Below are positions 37,820-46,501 of a stretch of 64,000 nt of DNA, in pieces (position 1 is the first letter of the stretch; each line of letters starts with the position of its first letter). The notes beneath the pieces are model-generated. The model had not been told where the DNA came from, searched no databases, and was given only the letters and a program-made list of their open reading frames with translations. Origin of the DNA: Syntrophaceticus sp050949745 (GTDB lineage Bacteria > Bacillota > DSM-12270 > Thermacetogeniales > Thermacetogeniaceae); contig JBMNGF010000020.1 in the NCBI GenBank assembly GCA_050949745.1, forward strand, positions 41,552 through 105,551, read 5' to 3'. A program made the translations under genes and the position numbers.

Positions 37820-38247
37820 GTTAGTGGTTTGTCGTTAGTGGTTAGTGGTTAGGAGATAAAAAATGCCAGGATATAAGAAGTTAAATGTTTATGAGAGGGC
37901 ATATCGGCAAGCATTAAATGTACACAAAAAAACTCTAAGCTTTCCTGCATATGAAAAGTATGAACTAGGAAGCCAATTAAGGAGAGCAGCAGTATCGATA
38001 ATGCTGAACATAGCCGAAGGATATGGCAGACGAGAGTCAGCCGCAGAATTCCAGCATTTTTTAAGAAACGCACTCGGATCATGTAATGAAGTTCTTGTAC
38101 TGCTTGACTTTGTAAGAGAACTTGGTTACTTGATAGAAGCTGAGTACAAACAGCTAAGCAATGAATACACAACAATAGGAAAACAACTTTACCGCTTAAG
38201 GCAAGCGTGGAAACCTAACGACTAATTACCAACGACCAACCACTAAC
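37820..38247 (+). other. 23S rRNA intervening sequence (helix 45)
   Basis: A 428-base insert between AGCTGCGGAG and TTGGTAGGGGAGCG, that is at helix 45 (near E. coli position 1170). Its two ends are a 26-base imperfect inverted repeat (37820-37845 and 38222-38247), which would form the long stem that RNase III cuts, so mature 23S rRNA is probably made of two fragments. The left arm contains a repeated GTTAGTGGTT unit. The insert carries a protein gene. Confidence 0.92.
37863..38225 (+). CDS. Four-helix-bundle protein encoded in the 23S intervening sequence
   Basis: A 120-residue protein of the S23/IVS family (four-helix bundle, pentamer-forming in solved relatives). The family core is clear: LGSQLRRAAVSIMLNIAEGY at residues ~36-55, followed by EFQHFLRNALGSCNEV. 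Its stop codon lies inside the right arm of the excision stem. These proteins are found in rRNA inserts of many bacteria and elsewhere in genomes, and their function is unknown. Whether it is translated from the rRNA transcript is not evident; no good Shine-Dalgarno site is seen apart from GGAGA 10 bases upstream. Confidence 0.92.
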   Translation: MPGYKKLNVYERAYRQALNVHKKTLSFPAYEKYELGSQLRRAAVSIMLNIAEGYGRRESAAEFQHFLRNALGSCNEVLVLLDFVRELGYLIEAEYKQLSNEYTTIGKQLYRLRQAWKPND

Positions 38248-38714
38248 TTGGTAGGGGAGCGTTCCAGCAGCAGAGAAGGTATACCGAAAGGGATACTGGA
38301 GCTTCTGGAAGTGAGAATGCCGGTATGAGTAGCGAGAAGGCAGGTGAGAATCCTGCCCGCCGAAAGCCCGAGGTTTCCTGGGGAAGGCTCGTCCGCCCAG
38401 GGTAAGTCGGGACCTAAGCCGAGGCTGAAAAGCGTAGGCGATGGACAATCGGTGGAGATTCCGATACCGCCAGTAAGCCGCTTGTAGCGAAGGGGTGACA
38501 CAGGAGGGTAGGCACAGCGGGCCGTTGGTAGAGCCCGTCCAAGCTAGTAGGGAGACCTGATAGGCAAATCCGTCAGGTTGCTAATCCTGAGAAGCGAGAG
38601 CGAGGGAAAAATAAGTACCGAAGTGGCCGATCCCACACTGGCAAGAAAAACCTCTAGTGAGGCTTACCGGTGCCCGTACCGAAAACCGACACAGGTAGGC
38701 GAGGAGAGAATCCT

Positions 38715-38746
<32 letters not shown>

Positions 38747-38959
38747 AGGCAAATTGACCCCGTAACTTCGGGAGAAGGGGTGCCCCGTTAGAGTGAAGAT
38801 AATCAATTGGAGCTCGAGGGGGTTGCAGAGAAGAGGCCCAAACGACTGTTTACCAAAAACACAGGCTCCTGCTAAAGCGCAAGCTGATGTATAGGGGTTG
38901 ACGCCTGCCCGGTGCTGGAAGGTTAAGGGGAAGAGTGCAAGCTCCCAACCGAAGCCCCA

Positions 38960-39041
<82 letters not shown>

Positions 39042-39046
39042 CGATT

Positions 39047-39081
<35 letters not shown>

Positions 39082-39294
39082 TAGTACCCGTAAAGATGCG
39101 GGTTACCTGCGACAGGACGGAAAGACCCCGTGGAGCTTTACTGTAACCTGATATTGGATTTTGGTATTTTTTGTACAGGATAGGTGGGAGGCATAGAACC
39201 CAAGCCGCTAGGTTTGGGGGAGCCACTGGTGGGATACCACCCTGAGAGTGCTGGAGTTCTAACCTACTGCCGTTATCCGGCAGAGGGACAGTGT

Positions 39295-39327
<33 letters not shown>

Positions 39328-39328
39328 C

Positions 39329-39364
<36 letters not shown>

Positions 39365-39485
39365 TGGTTGGAAATCACGCGCAAAGAGTGCAAAGGCAGA
39401 AGGGAGCTTGACTGTGAGAGAGACATCTCGAACAGGTGCGAAAGCAGGGCTTAGTGATCCGGCGGTACCGAGTGGAAGGGCCGTC

Positions 39486-39538
<53 letters not shown>

Positions 39539-39539
39539 C

Positions 39540-39592
<53 letters not shown>

Positions 39593-39600
39593 GGAAGTAC

Positions 39601-39635
<35 letters not shown>

Positions 39636-39640
39636 TACGT

Positions 39641-39683
<43 letters not shown>

Positions 39684-39710
39684 TCGCAGGCGCAGGAAAC
39701 TTGAGGGGAG

Positions 39711-39741
<31 letters not shown>

Positions 39742-39795
39742 AGACCACTGGTGTACCAGTTGTTTCGCCAGGAGCATAGCTGGGTAGCCATGTCT

Positions 39796-39833
<38 letters not shown>

Positions 39834-40037
39834 GACCCCGAGATGAGGTTTCCCACCCAATGCAAGTTGGGGTAAGACCCCTGGAAGATGACCAGGTAGA
39901 TAGGCCGGGAGTGTAAGAGGGGTAACCCTTTAAGCGGACCGGTACTAATAGGTCGAGGGCTTGCACAATTTGCAGCCAGTCGCCTTTGCTTGGTGTAAAA
40001 GTTAAAGGCCAGGCTAGATAGTTTCTCTGTTATGTTG

Positions 40038-40172
40038 TGAGTCAAGGGGACAGGTACTTTGACTCATGTGAGTCAAAGGGGACTGAGTCAAAGGGACGGT
40101 GAGTCAAAGGGACGGTGACTTTGACTCACTGTTGTGACACAACCCCCGTCCCCCTGTCACATGCAGTGACAG
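40038..40172. repeat. GAGTCAAAGGGACGG repeat, copy 1 (before 5S)
   Basis: An imperfect, partly self-complementary repeat made of short units (GTGAGTCAAAGGGACGGT repeated in tandem, then ACTTTGACTCAC) ending in CCCCGTCCCCCTGTCACAT. The long near-identical copy 2 lies just after the 5S gene. Such GTC-rich palindromic units look like non-coding miniature repeats. Confidence 0.75.
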
Positions 40173-40196
40173 TTACTTGACAAATTGAATAAAGTT

Positions 40197-40305
40197 TCTG
40201 GTGGTGATGGCGGAGGGGCAACACCCGTACCCATTCCGAACACGGCAGTTAAGCCCTCCAGCGCTGATGGTACTGGGTTTCCCGGGAGAGTAGGTCGCTG
40301 CCAGA
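40197..40305 (+). rRNA. 5S ribosomal RNA
   Basis: About 109 bases beginning TCTGGTGGTGATGGCGGAGG and ending GTAGGTCGCTGCCAGA, with the invariant CCCATTCCGAACACGG block in the middle. It lies 230 bases after the 23S gene, an unusually long spacer caused by the repeat copy between them. Confidence 0.96.
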
Positions 40306-40314
40306 TTTATATTT

Positions 40315-40352
40315 AAAAGGAGCACATAATATAAGTGCTCCTTATGATTTTT
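40315..40352 (+). terminator. rRNA operon terminator
   Basis: AAGGAGCAC and GTGCTCCTT form a 9-base perfect stem with an AT-rich loop, followed by ATGATTTTTT. It stands 12 bases after the 5S end. Confidence 0.85.
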
Positions 40353-40368
40353 TCTGATTATACAGTAA

Positions 40369-40457
40369 TGAGTCAAGGGGACTGAGTCAAAGGGACGGTG
40401 ACTTTGACTCACTGTTGTAACACAACCCCCGTCCCCCTGTCACATCGGTGACAGTCA
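40369..40457. repeat. GAGTCAAAGGGACGG repeat, copy 2 (after 5S)
   Basis: Second copy of the repeat at 40038-40172, sharing about 60 nearly identical bases (GAGTCAAAGGGACGGTGACT through CCCCCTGTCACAT). The pair brackets the 5S gene. The remaining ~300 bases up to the next gene (40458-40767) hold AT-rich sequence and no gene I can support. Confidence 0.75.
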
Positions 40458-40767
40458 CCGTGTGGAACAGAAGAAGAGTAGGGGCTTTAATTGACAGTGA
40501 CAGTCACCATACAAGGGGTTTTTATTTTTTATATACGTGGATAATAACTAATAAAGGTATGTGGAATTGATGATGATTAAAGAGGATTTATCTCAATGAT
40601 GAGAGGTGCAGAGGTCCCCAGATGCTATCTGGAAGATGTCGATAAAGTTATGAAGAAATAAGGAAGGATTTAATCTGTCTTTGTTTAAGATTTTTATGAT
40701 ATAGTAGTATTATAAATTACTTTGCTGTGAAGAATTTAGTGGGGCATAATATCTGGGAGGGGTGAAG

Positions 40768-41310
40768 ATGGCTAAAAAGGCATTAATCATTATTGATATG
40801 CTTAATGATTTTGTCCAAGAAGGCGGAGCTCTTTACACCGGTGAAGCCGGGCGCCGGGTGATTCCTGTTATCGCTGAAGTTCTCAAGAGAGCCAGAGGGG
40901 AAAAATGGCCTATTATTTACCTCTGTGACCAACATACAAGTGATGACAGTGAATTTAATATGTTTCCAGTTCATTGTCTGGCAGGAACTTCAGGAGGAGA
41001 GATCTGTACAGAACTAGCTCCTCAGGATGGGGACATAATTATACCTAAGAGGCGATACAGCGGTTTTTATGGTACAGACCTGGATCTTACACTACGGGAA
41101 TTGGTTGTCGATGAACTGATTATCACCGGGGTATGTACCAATATCTGTGTTTTATATACAACCGCAGATGCTCGAATGCACAACTACAGGGTAAAGATTC
41201 TTGAAGATGCGGTAGCCTCTTTCGATGAACAGGCTCATGAATTTGCTCTTCAGGAAATGGAGAAAACACTGGGGGCAGAATTGTCTGATAGTAGGGATGT
41301 AGATTTATGA
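40768..41310 (+). CDS. Isochorismatase-family cysteine hydrolase (nicotinamidase-like)
   Basis: A 180-residue hydrolase with the catalytic triad Asp10 (IIDMLNDF), Lys94 (PKRRYSGF) and Cys127 (TNICVLYT). This pattern fits nicotinamidase-type enzymes, which turn nicotinamide into nicotinate. NadE and a nicotinate phosphoribosyltransferase are 4 and 13 kb downstream, which supports an NAD-salvage role. ATG follows GGGAGGGG. It overlaps the next gene by 4 bases (ATGA). Confidence 0.87.
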   Translation: MAKKALIIIDMLNDFVQEGGALYTGEAGRRVIPVIAEVLKRARGEKWPIIYLCDQHTSDDSEFNMFPVHCLAGTSGGEICTELAPQDGDIIIPKRRYSGFYGTDLDLTLRELVVDELIITGVCTNICVLYTTADARMHNYRVKILEDAVASFDEQAHEFALQEMEKTLGAELSDSRDVDL

Positions 41311-41723
41311 AAATTGCTGTTATAGATGGTCAGGGTGGTGGCATTGGCAAGCATATCACAGCAAAAATCAGAAAGCATTTAGGCAGGGAGATTGAAATCA
41401 TTGCTCTGGGAACAAATAGTGTCGCCACATCTATGATGCTGAAAGCAGGTGCGAATGAAGGGGCGACCGGTGAGAGTGCTATTGTTTATACCGTTGATCA
41501 GGTTGATGTGATTACTGGTTCCTTGTCTATCCTAGTAGCACACTCAATGCTCGGAGAGCTAACGCCCTCTATAGCTACCGCTGTTAGCCGGAGCAAAGCT
41601 CTGAAAATGCTTCTACCCATCGGCAAGAATAAGGTGGAGATTGTCGGGGTACAGAAGGAACCTTTGCCACATCTGATCGATATGCTGATCGATAATCTCA
41701 AAAAATTCAGGGAGGTGGATTAG
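41307..41723 (+). CDS. DUF3842 family protein
   Basis: A 138-residue conserved protein with a glycine-rich N-terminus (VIDGQGGGIGKHI) that looks like a nucleotide-binding loop, followed by ALGTNSVAT and GANEGATGE. It matches the uncharacterised DUF3842 family of Clostridia. It is translationally coupled to the hydrolase upstream and immediately abuts the CooT gene (no spacer), so a link with nickel handling is likely by context. Confidence 0.85.
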   Translation: MKIAVIDGQGGGIGKHITAKIRKHLGREIEIIALGTNSVATSMMLKAGANEGATGESAIVYTVDQVDVITGSLSILVAHSMLGELTPSIATAVSRSKALKMLLPIGKNKVEIVGVQKEPLPHLIDMLIDNLKKFREVD

Positions 41724-41921
41724 ATGTGTGAAGCGAATGCCTATCTTATTAAAGATGGTAAGGAAGAAAAGGTTTTTGAGAATGTTGATCGGCTGCAGTT
41801 TGAAGAAGGAGGACTGCTGCTAGAAGACATTTTCGGCCGGCGTTTGTTGCTGAATGCCCGGATCAAGGAGTTGGCTCTTGTAGATCATAAAATTATATTA
41901 GAAGAAATTGAAAGTGAATAG
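41724..41921 (+). CDS. cooT: CooT family nickel-binding protein
   Basis: A 65-residue protein beginning MCEANAYL. The Cys at position 2 is the nickel ligand of the dimeric CooT, a chaperone that helps nickel reach carbon monoxide dehydrogenase in Rhodospirillum; the rest fits the small beta-barrel of the family (ending LVDHKIILEEIE). No CODH genes are in the window. It follows DUF3842 directly. Together with the transport island it points to an organism with nickel enzymes. Confidence 0.9.
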   Translation: MCEANAYLIKDGKEEKVFENVDRLQFEEGGLLLEDIFGRRLLLNARIKELALVDHKIILEEIESE

Positions 41922-41990
41922 CTGCAGGATTATACTGCTGTCTAGAGAATGTAATTTCCTATAGCATGAAACACAAAAAGGAGGAGAGCC

Positions 41991-42194
41991 ATGTTTGGTT
42001 TTTTACCTAATTTAGGCCCCTGGGAAATAATTGCAATATTGGCAATCGTACTGATCATCTTTGGACCCGGTAAACTGCCCGATGTCGGTAAATCACTGGG
42101 AAAGACCATTAAGGAATTCCGCAGCGCTACAAAAGAGCCTGTTGAAGAAGTAGAAGAGGCAGTCAAGGAGGCTACTGAGGAAACGGAAAAATAA
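41991..42194 (+). CDS. tatA: Twin-arginine translocase subunit TatA
   Basis: A 67-residue TatA/E protein: one short N-terminal membrane helix (residues 8-22), the FGPGKLPDVGKSLG hinge and an amphipathic helix, then an acidic tail rich in Glu and Ala. It forms the pore for folded, often cofactor-loaded, exported proteins. AAAGGAGGAG precedes the ATG. No TatC is in the window. Confidence 0.95.
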   Translation: MFGFLPNLGPWEIIAILAIVLIIFGPGKLPDVGKSLGKTIKEFRSATKEPVEEVEEAVKEATEETEK

Positions 42195-42195
42195 C

Positions 42196-42224
42196 TTGAC
42201 AGGTAATGTGCCTTCTGATACTGT
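42196..42224 (+). promoter_or_regulatory. Likely promoter of the S-box operon
   Basis: TTGACA (42196-42201), a 17-base spacer and TACTGT. Transcription would start near 42231, about 24 bases before the S-box element. Confidence 0.45.
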
Positions 42225-42254
42225 TTTCGGCAGTATATAAATAAATATATTATA

Positions 42255-42366
42255 CTCTTATCCAGAGTGGTGGAGGGACGGGCCCGATGAAACCCGGCAA
42301 CCGGTTCTTTGAGTAAAGGGCTTGGTGCCAATTCCCGCAGAAGAGATGGATTCTGGGAGATAAGAG
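42255..42366 (+). promoter_or_regulatory. SAM-I (S-box) riboswitch
   Basis: Complete S-box aptamer: CTCTTATCCAGAG opens P1, then GGTGGAGGGA, GGCCCGATGAAACCCGGCAA, TTGGTGCCAATTCC and the closing GGGAGATAAGAG. It senses S-adenosylmethionine and would switch off the homocysteine operon starting at 42450 when SAM is high, through the terminator that follows. Confidence 0.97.
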
Positions 42367-42378
42367 AGCGCTTGTTAT

Positions 42379-42408
42379 AAAGGCCTCCACTCTCAGGGGG
42401 CTTTTTTA
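42379..42408 (+). terminator. Regulatory terminator of the S-box riboswitch
   Basis: AAGGCCTCC pairs with GGGGGCTT (one bulge, one G-U) and is followed by TTTTTTATT. It is the expression platform between the aptamer and the first gene. Confidence 0.8.
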
Positions 42409-42449
42409 TTAGTTTTTAGCAGGGAGAAACTCAGGAGGTGTAGTCAGTT

Positions 42450-43658
42450 TTGGCTGTTGAAAAATCGTATGCTGAGATTAATGAAAAGATCAAAAAGGGT
42501 ACAGCTGTTGTTGTTACAGCTGAGGAGATCATTGACATTGTTCAAGAGAAAGGCATGGAGAAGACTGTCAGTGAAGTGGATGTGGTGACGACAGGTACTT
42601 TCGGAACAATGTGCTCCAGTGGTGCCTTTCTCAATTTTGGCCATTCTAAACCACGGATAAAGATGAATAAAGCCTATCTGAATGGTGTTCCAGCTTATGC
42701 TGGTATTGCGGCTGTTGATGCCTATATTGGGGCAACAGCTCTTCCGGAAAGTGATCCTGATAACCGTGTCTATCCTGGCCGCTTTCTGTATGGTGGAGGG
42801 CATGTTATTGAAGATCTTGTAGCAGGAAAAGATATCAAATTAGAGGCGTTCGGTTATGGGACCGACTGCTATCCTCGCCGGCATATCGAATCCAGGATAT
42901 CCTTAGACGATATTAATGACGCTATACTCTTTAACCCGCGCAATGCTTATCAGAATTATGGGGTTGCTGTAAATACATCAAATCGTACTATTTATACCTA
43001 TATGGGGGTACTCAAGCCTAGGTTGGGTAATGCCAGTTTCTCCACATCCGGCCAGCTAAGTCCTCTCTTAAATGACCCTTATTTTCAAACTATCGGGGTG
43101 GGGACACGTATTTTCCTGGGCGGAGGATGCGGTTATGTGGCCTGGCATGGCACTCAGCACAATCCCAGTGTGGCTAGGGGAGAGAATGGGGTTCCCCTGG
43201 ATGGTGCGGGCACTCTGGCTCTTATTGGGGACCTGAAACAGATGAATCCACAATGGCTGCGTGGTGTGAGCTATGTAGGGTATGGGGTGAGCCTGGCGGT
43301 TGGGATTGGTATTCCTATTCCTATCCTTAATGAAGAAATCTTGCGCTTTTGTACAGTAACTGATGCAGATATCTATGCGACTATTGTAGATTACAGTACA
43401 ACTTACCCACAAAGAGATGATGGAGATCTAGGAAGAGTTAGTTACGCTGAACTCAGATCGGGAGAGATCGAGATCCAGGGTAAAAAAGTGCCTACAACAT
43501 CCCTATCCAGTTATTTAAAGGCGCGACATATTGCCCAGGTTCTCAAAGACTGGATAATAGAGGGGGATTTCCTGCTGACAGAACCGGTGCAGCCCTTACC
43601 ATCAACAGATGCAGGTATTATGATGAACAATCTTGAGGAGAAAAGGAATAATAGATAG
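42450..43658 (+). CDS. Homocysteine biosynthesis protein (COG1900 / DUF39, HcyS-like)
   Basis: A 402-residue protein of the COG1900 family. With a NIL-ferredoxin and a COG2122 protein it makes homocysteine from aspartate semialdehyde and sulfide in methanogens and some anaerobic bacteria. Family marks include the Cys in TFGTMCSSGAF and the Cys in YGTDCYPRRH, plus GGGCGYVAWHGTQHNP. It starts at a TTG after CAGGAGGTG. Both partner genes follow at once, and a SAM riboswitch controls the set, which strongly supports a methionine-cycle role. No C-terminal CBS domains are seen. Confidence 0.92.
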   Translation: MAVEKSYAEINEKIKKGTAVVVTAEEIIDIVQEKGMEKTVSEVDVVTTGTFGTMCSSGAFLNFGHSKPRIKMNKAYLNGVPAYAGIAAVDAYIGATALPESDPDNRVYPGRFLYGGGHVIEDLVAGKDIKLEAFGYGTDCYPRRHIESRISLDDINDAILFNPRNAYQNYGVAVNTSNRTIYTYMGVLKPRLGNASFSTSGQLSPLLNDPYFQTIGVGTRIFLGGGCGYVAWHGTQHNPSVARGENGVPLDGAGTLALIGDLKQMNPQWLRGVSYVGYGVSLAVGIGIPIPILNEEILRFCTVTDADIYATIVDYSTTYPQRDDGDLGRVSYAELRSGEIEIQGKKVPTTSLSSYLKARHIAQVLKDWIIEGDFLLTEPVQPLPSTDAGIMMNNLEEKRNNR

Positions 43659-43672
43659 GGAGGGATACTCTG

Positions 43673-44077
43673 TTGGTTGCTAATAAATTTGTTCTGCGCT
43701 TCTCTTCTGCTCTTGTAGAACAACCGATCATCTATAATTTAGTTAAGGACTATGACCTAATAATAAATGTCTTAAAAGCTGATATTAATCCCCATAAAGA
43801 GGGCTATGTGGTTTTGGAGTTAAGTGGGGATTCGGAGAATTATAATGGTGGACTGGAATACTTAAAAGGTATTGGAGTGGATGTAACACCTTTGAGCGGC
43901 ACTATTTTTTGGAATAAAGACCGCTGTCTGCAGTGTGGGGCATGCACATCCTTCTGCCCTTCAGGTGCACTGTATATGACTTCTGATAAAGAAGTGCGTT
44001 TTGATGATAATAAGTGTATTGTTTGTGAAAGCTGTTTGGATGTTTGTATGGCTCGTGCTGTTGAGGTGAGTTTTTAG
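43673..44077 (+). CDS. NIL-domain ferredoxin
   Basis: A 134-residue protein with an N-terminal NIL domain (residues ~5-75) and a C-terminal two-cluster ferredoxin (CLQCGACTSFCP and CIVCESCLDVC). It corresponds to the electron carrier of the COG1900 homocysteine pathway (MA1822-type in Methanosarcina). TTG start, 14 bases after the previous stop. NIL domains otherwise occur on MetN, the methionine importer ATPase, which fits the regulation. Confidence 0.92.
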   Translation: MVANKFVLRFSSALVEQPIIYNLVKDYDLIINVLKADINPHKEGYVVLELSGDSENYNGGLEYLKGIGVDVTPLSGTIFWNKDRCLQCGACTSFCPSGALYMTSDKEVRFDDNKCIVCESCLDVCMARAVEVSF

Positions 44078-44080
44078 TAT

Positions 44081-44821
44081 ATGGAATATCGCAGGCGTAC
44101 CTACCGTAAACTGGTCAAGGGGAAGGGAAAAATATCCTTCCCTATTTCATTAAAGGATTCGGACCTGCTGATCAGTGTTGATAGGGAGAGTTTCAGTCCT
44201 GATCTGAAAAAGAAGGCTATGTCTGTGTTATTGGAGATCAGAAGTGATCTGGAAAACTATATTGCCGGTGATGAAGAATTTCAGTGGACACTGCTCCCTC
44301 ATCAATTATTGCCGGGTGCCCCTCGCATCGCTAGGTTGATGGCTGCTGCTGCCATGAGGGCAGGTGTAGGTCCTATGGCTGCTGTTGCCGGAGCCTTTGC
44401 GGAATTGGTGGGGCGGAAGCTGCACAGTGATGTAAAGGAGATCATTGTAGAAAATGGCGGGGATATCTACTTCAAGACCCGGCATCCTATTATAACTGGC
44501 ATATTCGCTGGAAAATCACCTCTATCAGACAAAGTGGGCTTGCGTTTTTCATCCAGAATACGTGGCTGTGGGGTTTGTACATCTTCTGCTACAGTAGGCC
44601 CATCCTTGAGTTTGGGCTGTACAGATGCGGCGATTGTTGTCAGTCATAGCGCTGCCCTTGCTGATGCGGCTGCTTCAACACTGGGAAATCTAGTTCACCG
44701 GGAAGAGGATATTACACCTGCTCTGGAGAAGGTTTTTAAGATGAAAGGTATCCAAGGAGCGGTGGTGATCCTTGGCGATAAACTCGGTGCGATTGGGGAT
44801 GTAGAGTTAGTGTCTTTGTAA
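44081..44821 (+). CDS. UPF0280 (COG2122) family protein
   Basis: A 246-residue ApbE-like fold protein with the conserved APRIARLMAAAAMRAGVGPM and VENGGDIYFKT segments. COG2122 proteins participate in sulfide-dependent homocysteine formation together with COG1900 in Methanosarcina. The ATG is 3 bases after the ferredoxin stop, so the three genes form one operon under the S-box riboswitch. Confidence 0.9.
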   Translation: MEYRRRTYRKLVKGKGKISFPISLKDSDLLISVDRESFSPDLKKKAMSVLLEIRSDLENYIAGDEEFQWTLLPHQLLPGAPRIARLMAAAAMRAGVGPMAAVAGAFAELVGRKLHSDVKEIIVENGGDIYFKTRHPIITGIFAGKSPLSDKVGLRFSSRIRGCGVCTSSATVGPSLSLGCTDAAIVVSHSAALADAAASTLGNLVHREEDITPALEKVFKMKGIQGAVVILGDKLGAIGDVELVSL

Positions 44822-44893
44822 GATCGCCAATAGCAGAGGGTTAATTGCGGTATAATGTATGTTTTGTTAAAATTTAAATGAGGTGTTTCCAAA

Positions 44894-45640
44894 ATGCCAG
44901 AGAAGATGGATGCTGCCGGGAAGGCTGAGTCGCTTATTGAGTGGATTCGCGATCGGGTATATGAGGCTGGGGCACAAGGGGTTGTTTATGGATTAAGTGG
45001 TGGTTTGGATTCAGCCCTGGTGGGAGCCCTCTGTCAGAGGGCTTTTCCGGAAGATTCACTTGCAGTGATTATGCCTTGTTACAGCATTGAGCAAGATTTG
45101 GAAGATGCCAGGCTGGTAGCTGATGTTTTGGGGCTAAAAACCAAGGTTGTTGTCCTTGACCAGGTATATGACATTCTACGGGGGCAGCTGGATCCCGTCA
45201 GTTTAGATATTCCCAGTAAAAAAAAGCAACTAATTCTTGCTAATATGAAGCCGCGCTTGCGAATGATAGTTCTGTACTACTATGCCAGTATACATAAGTA
45301 TCTTGTTGTTGGGGGCAGCAATAAAAGTGAGCTTACAGTGGGATATTTCACGAAACATGGTGATGGGGGCAGTGATCTCATTCCTCTTGGTAATCTTGTT
45401 AAATACCAGGTCAGGGAACTGGCTCGCTATCTGGGTGTGCCGGACAAGATCATAACAAAACCTCCCAGCGCCGGTTTATGGAAGAATCAAAATGATGAAG
45501 ATGATTTTGGGTTTACTTATGCAATGCTTGACCGTTATTTGTTAGGTGGGGAAGTTCCCGAAGATGTTAAGGAAAAAATAGAAGGAATGCGGAAAGGCAG
45601 TGGACACAAAAGGCGGACACCGCCTATTCCAGATTTTTAA
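44894..45640 (+). CDS. nadE: NH3-dependent NAD synthetase
   Basis: A 248-residue enzyme that amidates nicotinate adenine dinucleotide to NAD with ammonia. The pyrophosphatase loop SGGLDS (residues 35-40) and the GSNKSEL and YFTKHGDGG segments are typical. It lacks a glutaminase domain, so free ammonia is the donor. A TATAAT lies ~38 bases upstream of the ATG. It starts 72 bases after the homocysteine operon. Confidence 0.95.
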   Translation: MPEKMDAAGKAESLIEWIRDRVYEAGAQGVVYGLSGGLDSALVGALCQRAFPEDSLAVIMPCYSIEQDLEDARLVADVLGLKTKVVVLDQVYDILRGQLDPVSLDIPSKKKQLILANMKPRLRMIVLYYYASIHKYLVVGGSNKSELTVGYFTKHGDGGSDLIPLGNLVKYQVRELARYLGVPDKIITKPPSAGLWKNQNDEDDFGFTYAMLDRYLLGGEVPEDVKEKIEGMRKGSGHKRRTPPIPDF

Positions 45641-45664
45641 GTATGAGTGTGAGGAGGTGCCCAA

Positions 45665-46420
45665 ATGGCAGGGCATTCAAAATGGGCAAATATCAAACAT
45701 CGTAAAGCTAGAGTAGATGAGAAACGGGGCAAGGCTTTTACCAAGTTAGGCAAGGAGATTCTTGTCGCTGCTCGTCATGGGGGTGGCGATCCGGAGGCTA
45801 ATTTAGAATTAAGAGCGGCGATTGCTCGGGCGCGAGAGGTCAATATGCCGATGGATAATATCAATCGACTTATTGCCAAGGCTACAGGAGAGCTGGATGG
45901 TGTAAATTATGAAGAAGTGAATTATGAGGGGTACGCTGCTGGGGGTGTTGCTGTATTATTAAAGACCCTGACAGATAACCGTAACCGTACCGCTCCCGAA
46001 ATACGCCATCTCTTCTCCCGTTACGAGGGCAACCTTGGAGAGGCGGGCTGTGTTGCCTGGATGTTTGAAATGAAAGGCACTTTGTCTATCTCCAAGGAGG
46101 GGCTTACGATTGATCCAGAAGATCTGATGCTTCTCTTGATTGAGGAGGGAGCTGAGGATGTGCGGGATGAAGAAGAAATCATAGAGGTTGTGACAGCCCC
46201 CGATGATCTGGAAAAGGTCAAGGAATTGCTTGATGGAAAGAAGATCAATTACTCCGATGCTGATACAACCATGGTACCCGATTCTACGGTGCCTGTGACA
46301 GACAAGGAAACCGCAGCAAAGGTCTTAGATCTTCTCAATGAACTTGAAGATCATGATGATGTTCAGCATGTGTATGCAAACTTTGATATCCCTGATGAAA
46401 TAATTCAGCAGCTGGAATAA
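45665..46420 (+). CDS. YebC/PmpR family regulatory protein
   Basis: A 251-residue YebC1-type protein (start AGHSKWANIKHRK, RVDEKRGKAFTKL). Members bind DNA as regulators or help ribosomes pass proline runs. It starts 24 bases after nadE behind GTGAGGAGG. In Firmicutes it commonly sits before sporulation and recombination genes, as here before the BofC-like gene. Confidence 0.96.
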   Translation: MAGHSKWANIKHRKARVDEKRGKAFTKLGKEILVAARHGGGDPEANLELRAAIARAREVNMPMDNINRLIAKATGELDGVNYEEVNYEGYAAGGVAVLLKTLTDNRNRTAPEIRHLFSRYEGNLGEAGCVAWMFEMKGTLSISKEGLTIDPEDLMLLLIEEGAEDVRDEEEIIEVVTAPDDLEKVKELLDGKKINYSDADTTMVPDSTVPVTDKETAAKVLDLLNELEDHDDVQHVYANFDIPDEIIQQLE

Positions 46421-46501
46421 GCATTATTTGGAAAATAGCATTCATAAAACCGGGAGCAGTGGTAATATTTATTAGTAAGAACTTATTAAAGGGTGGTTTT
46501 G

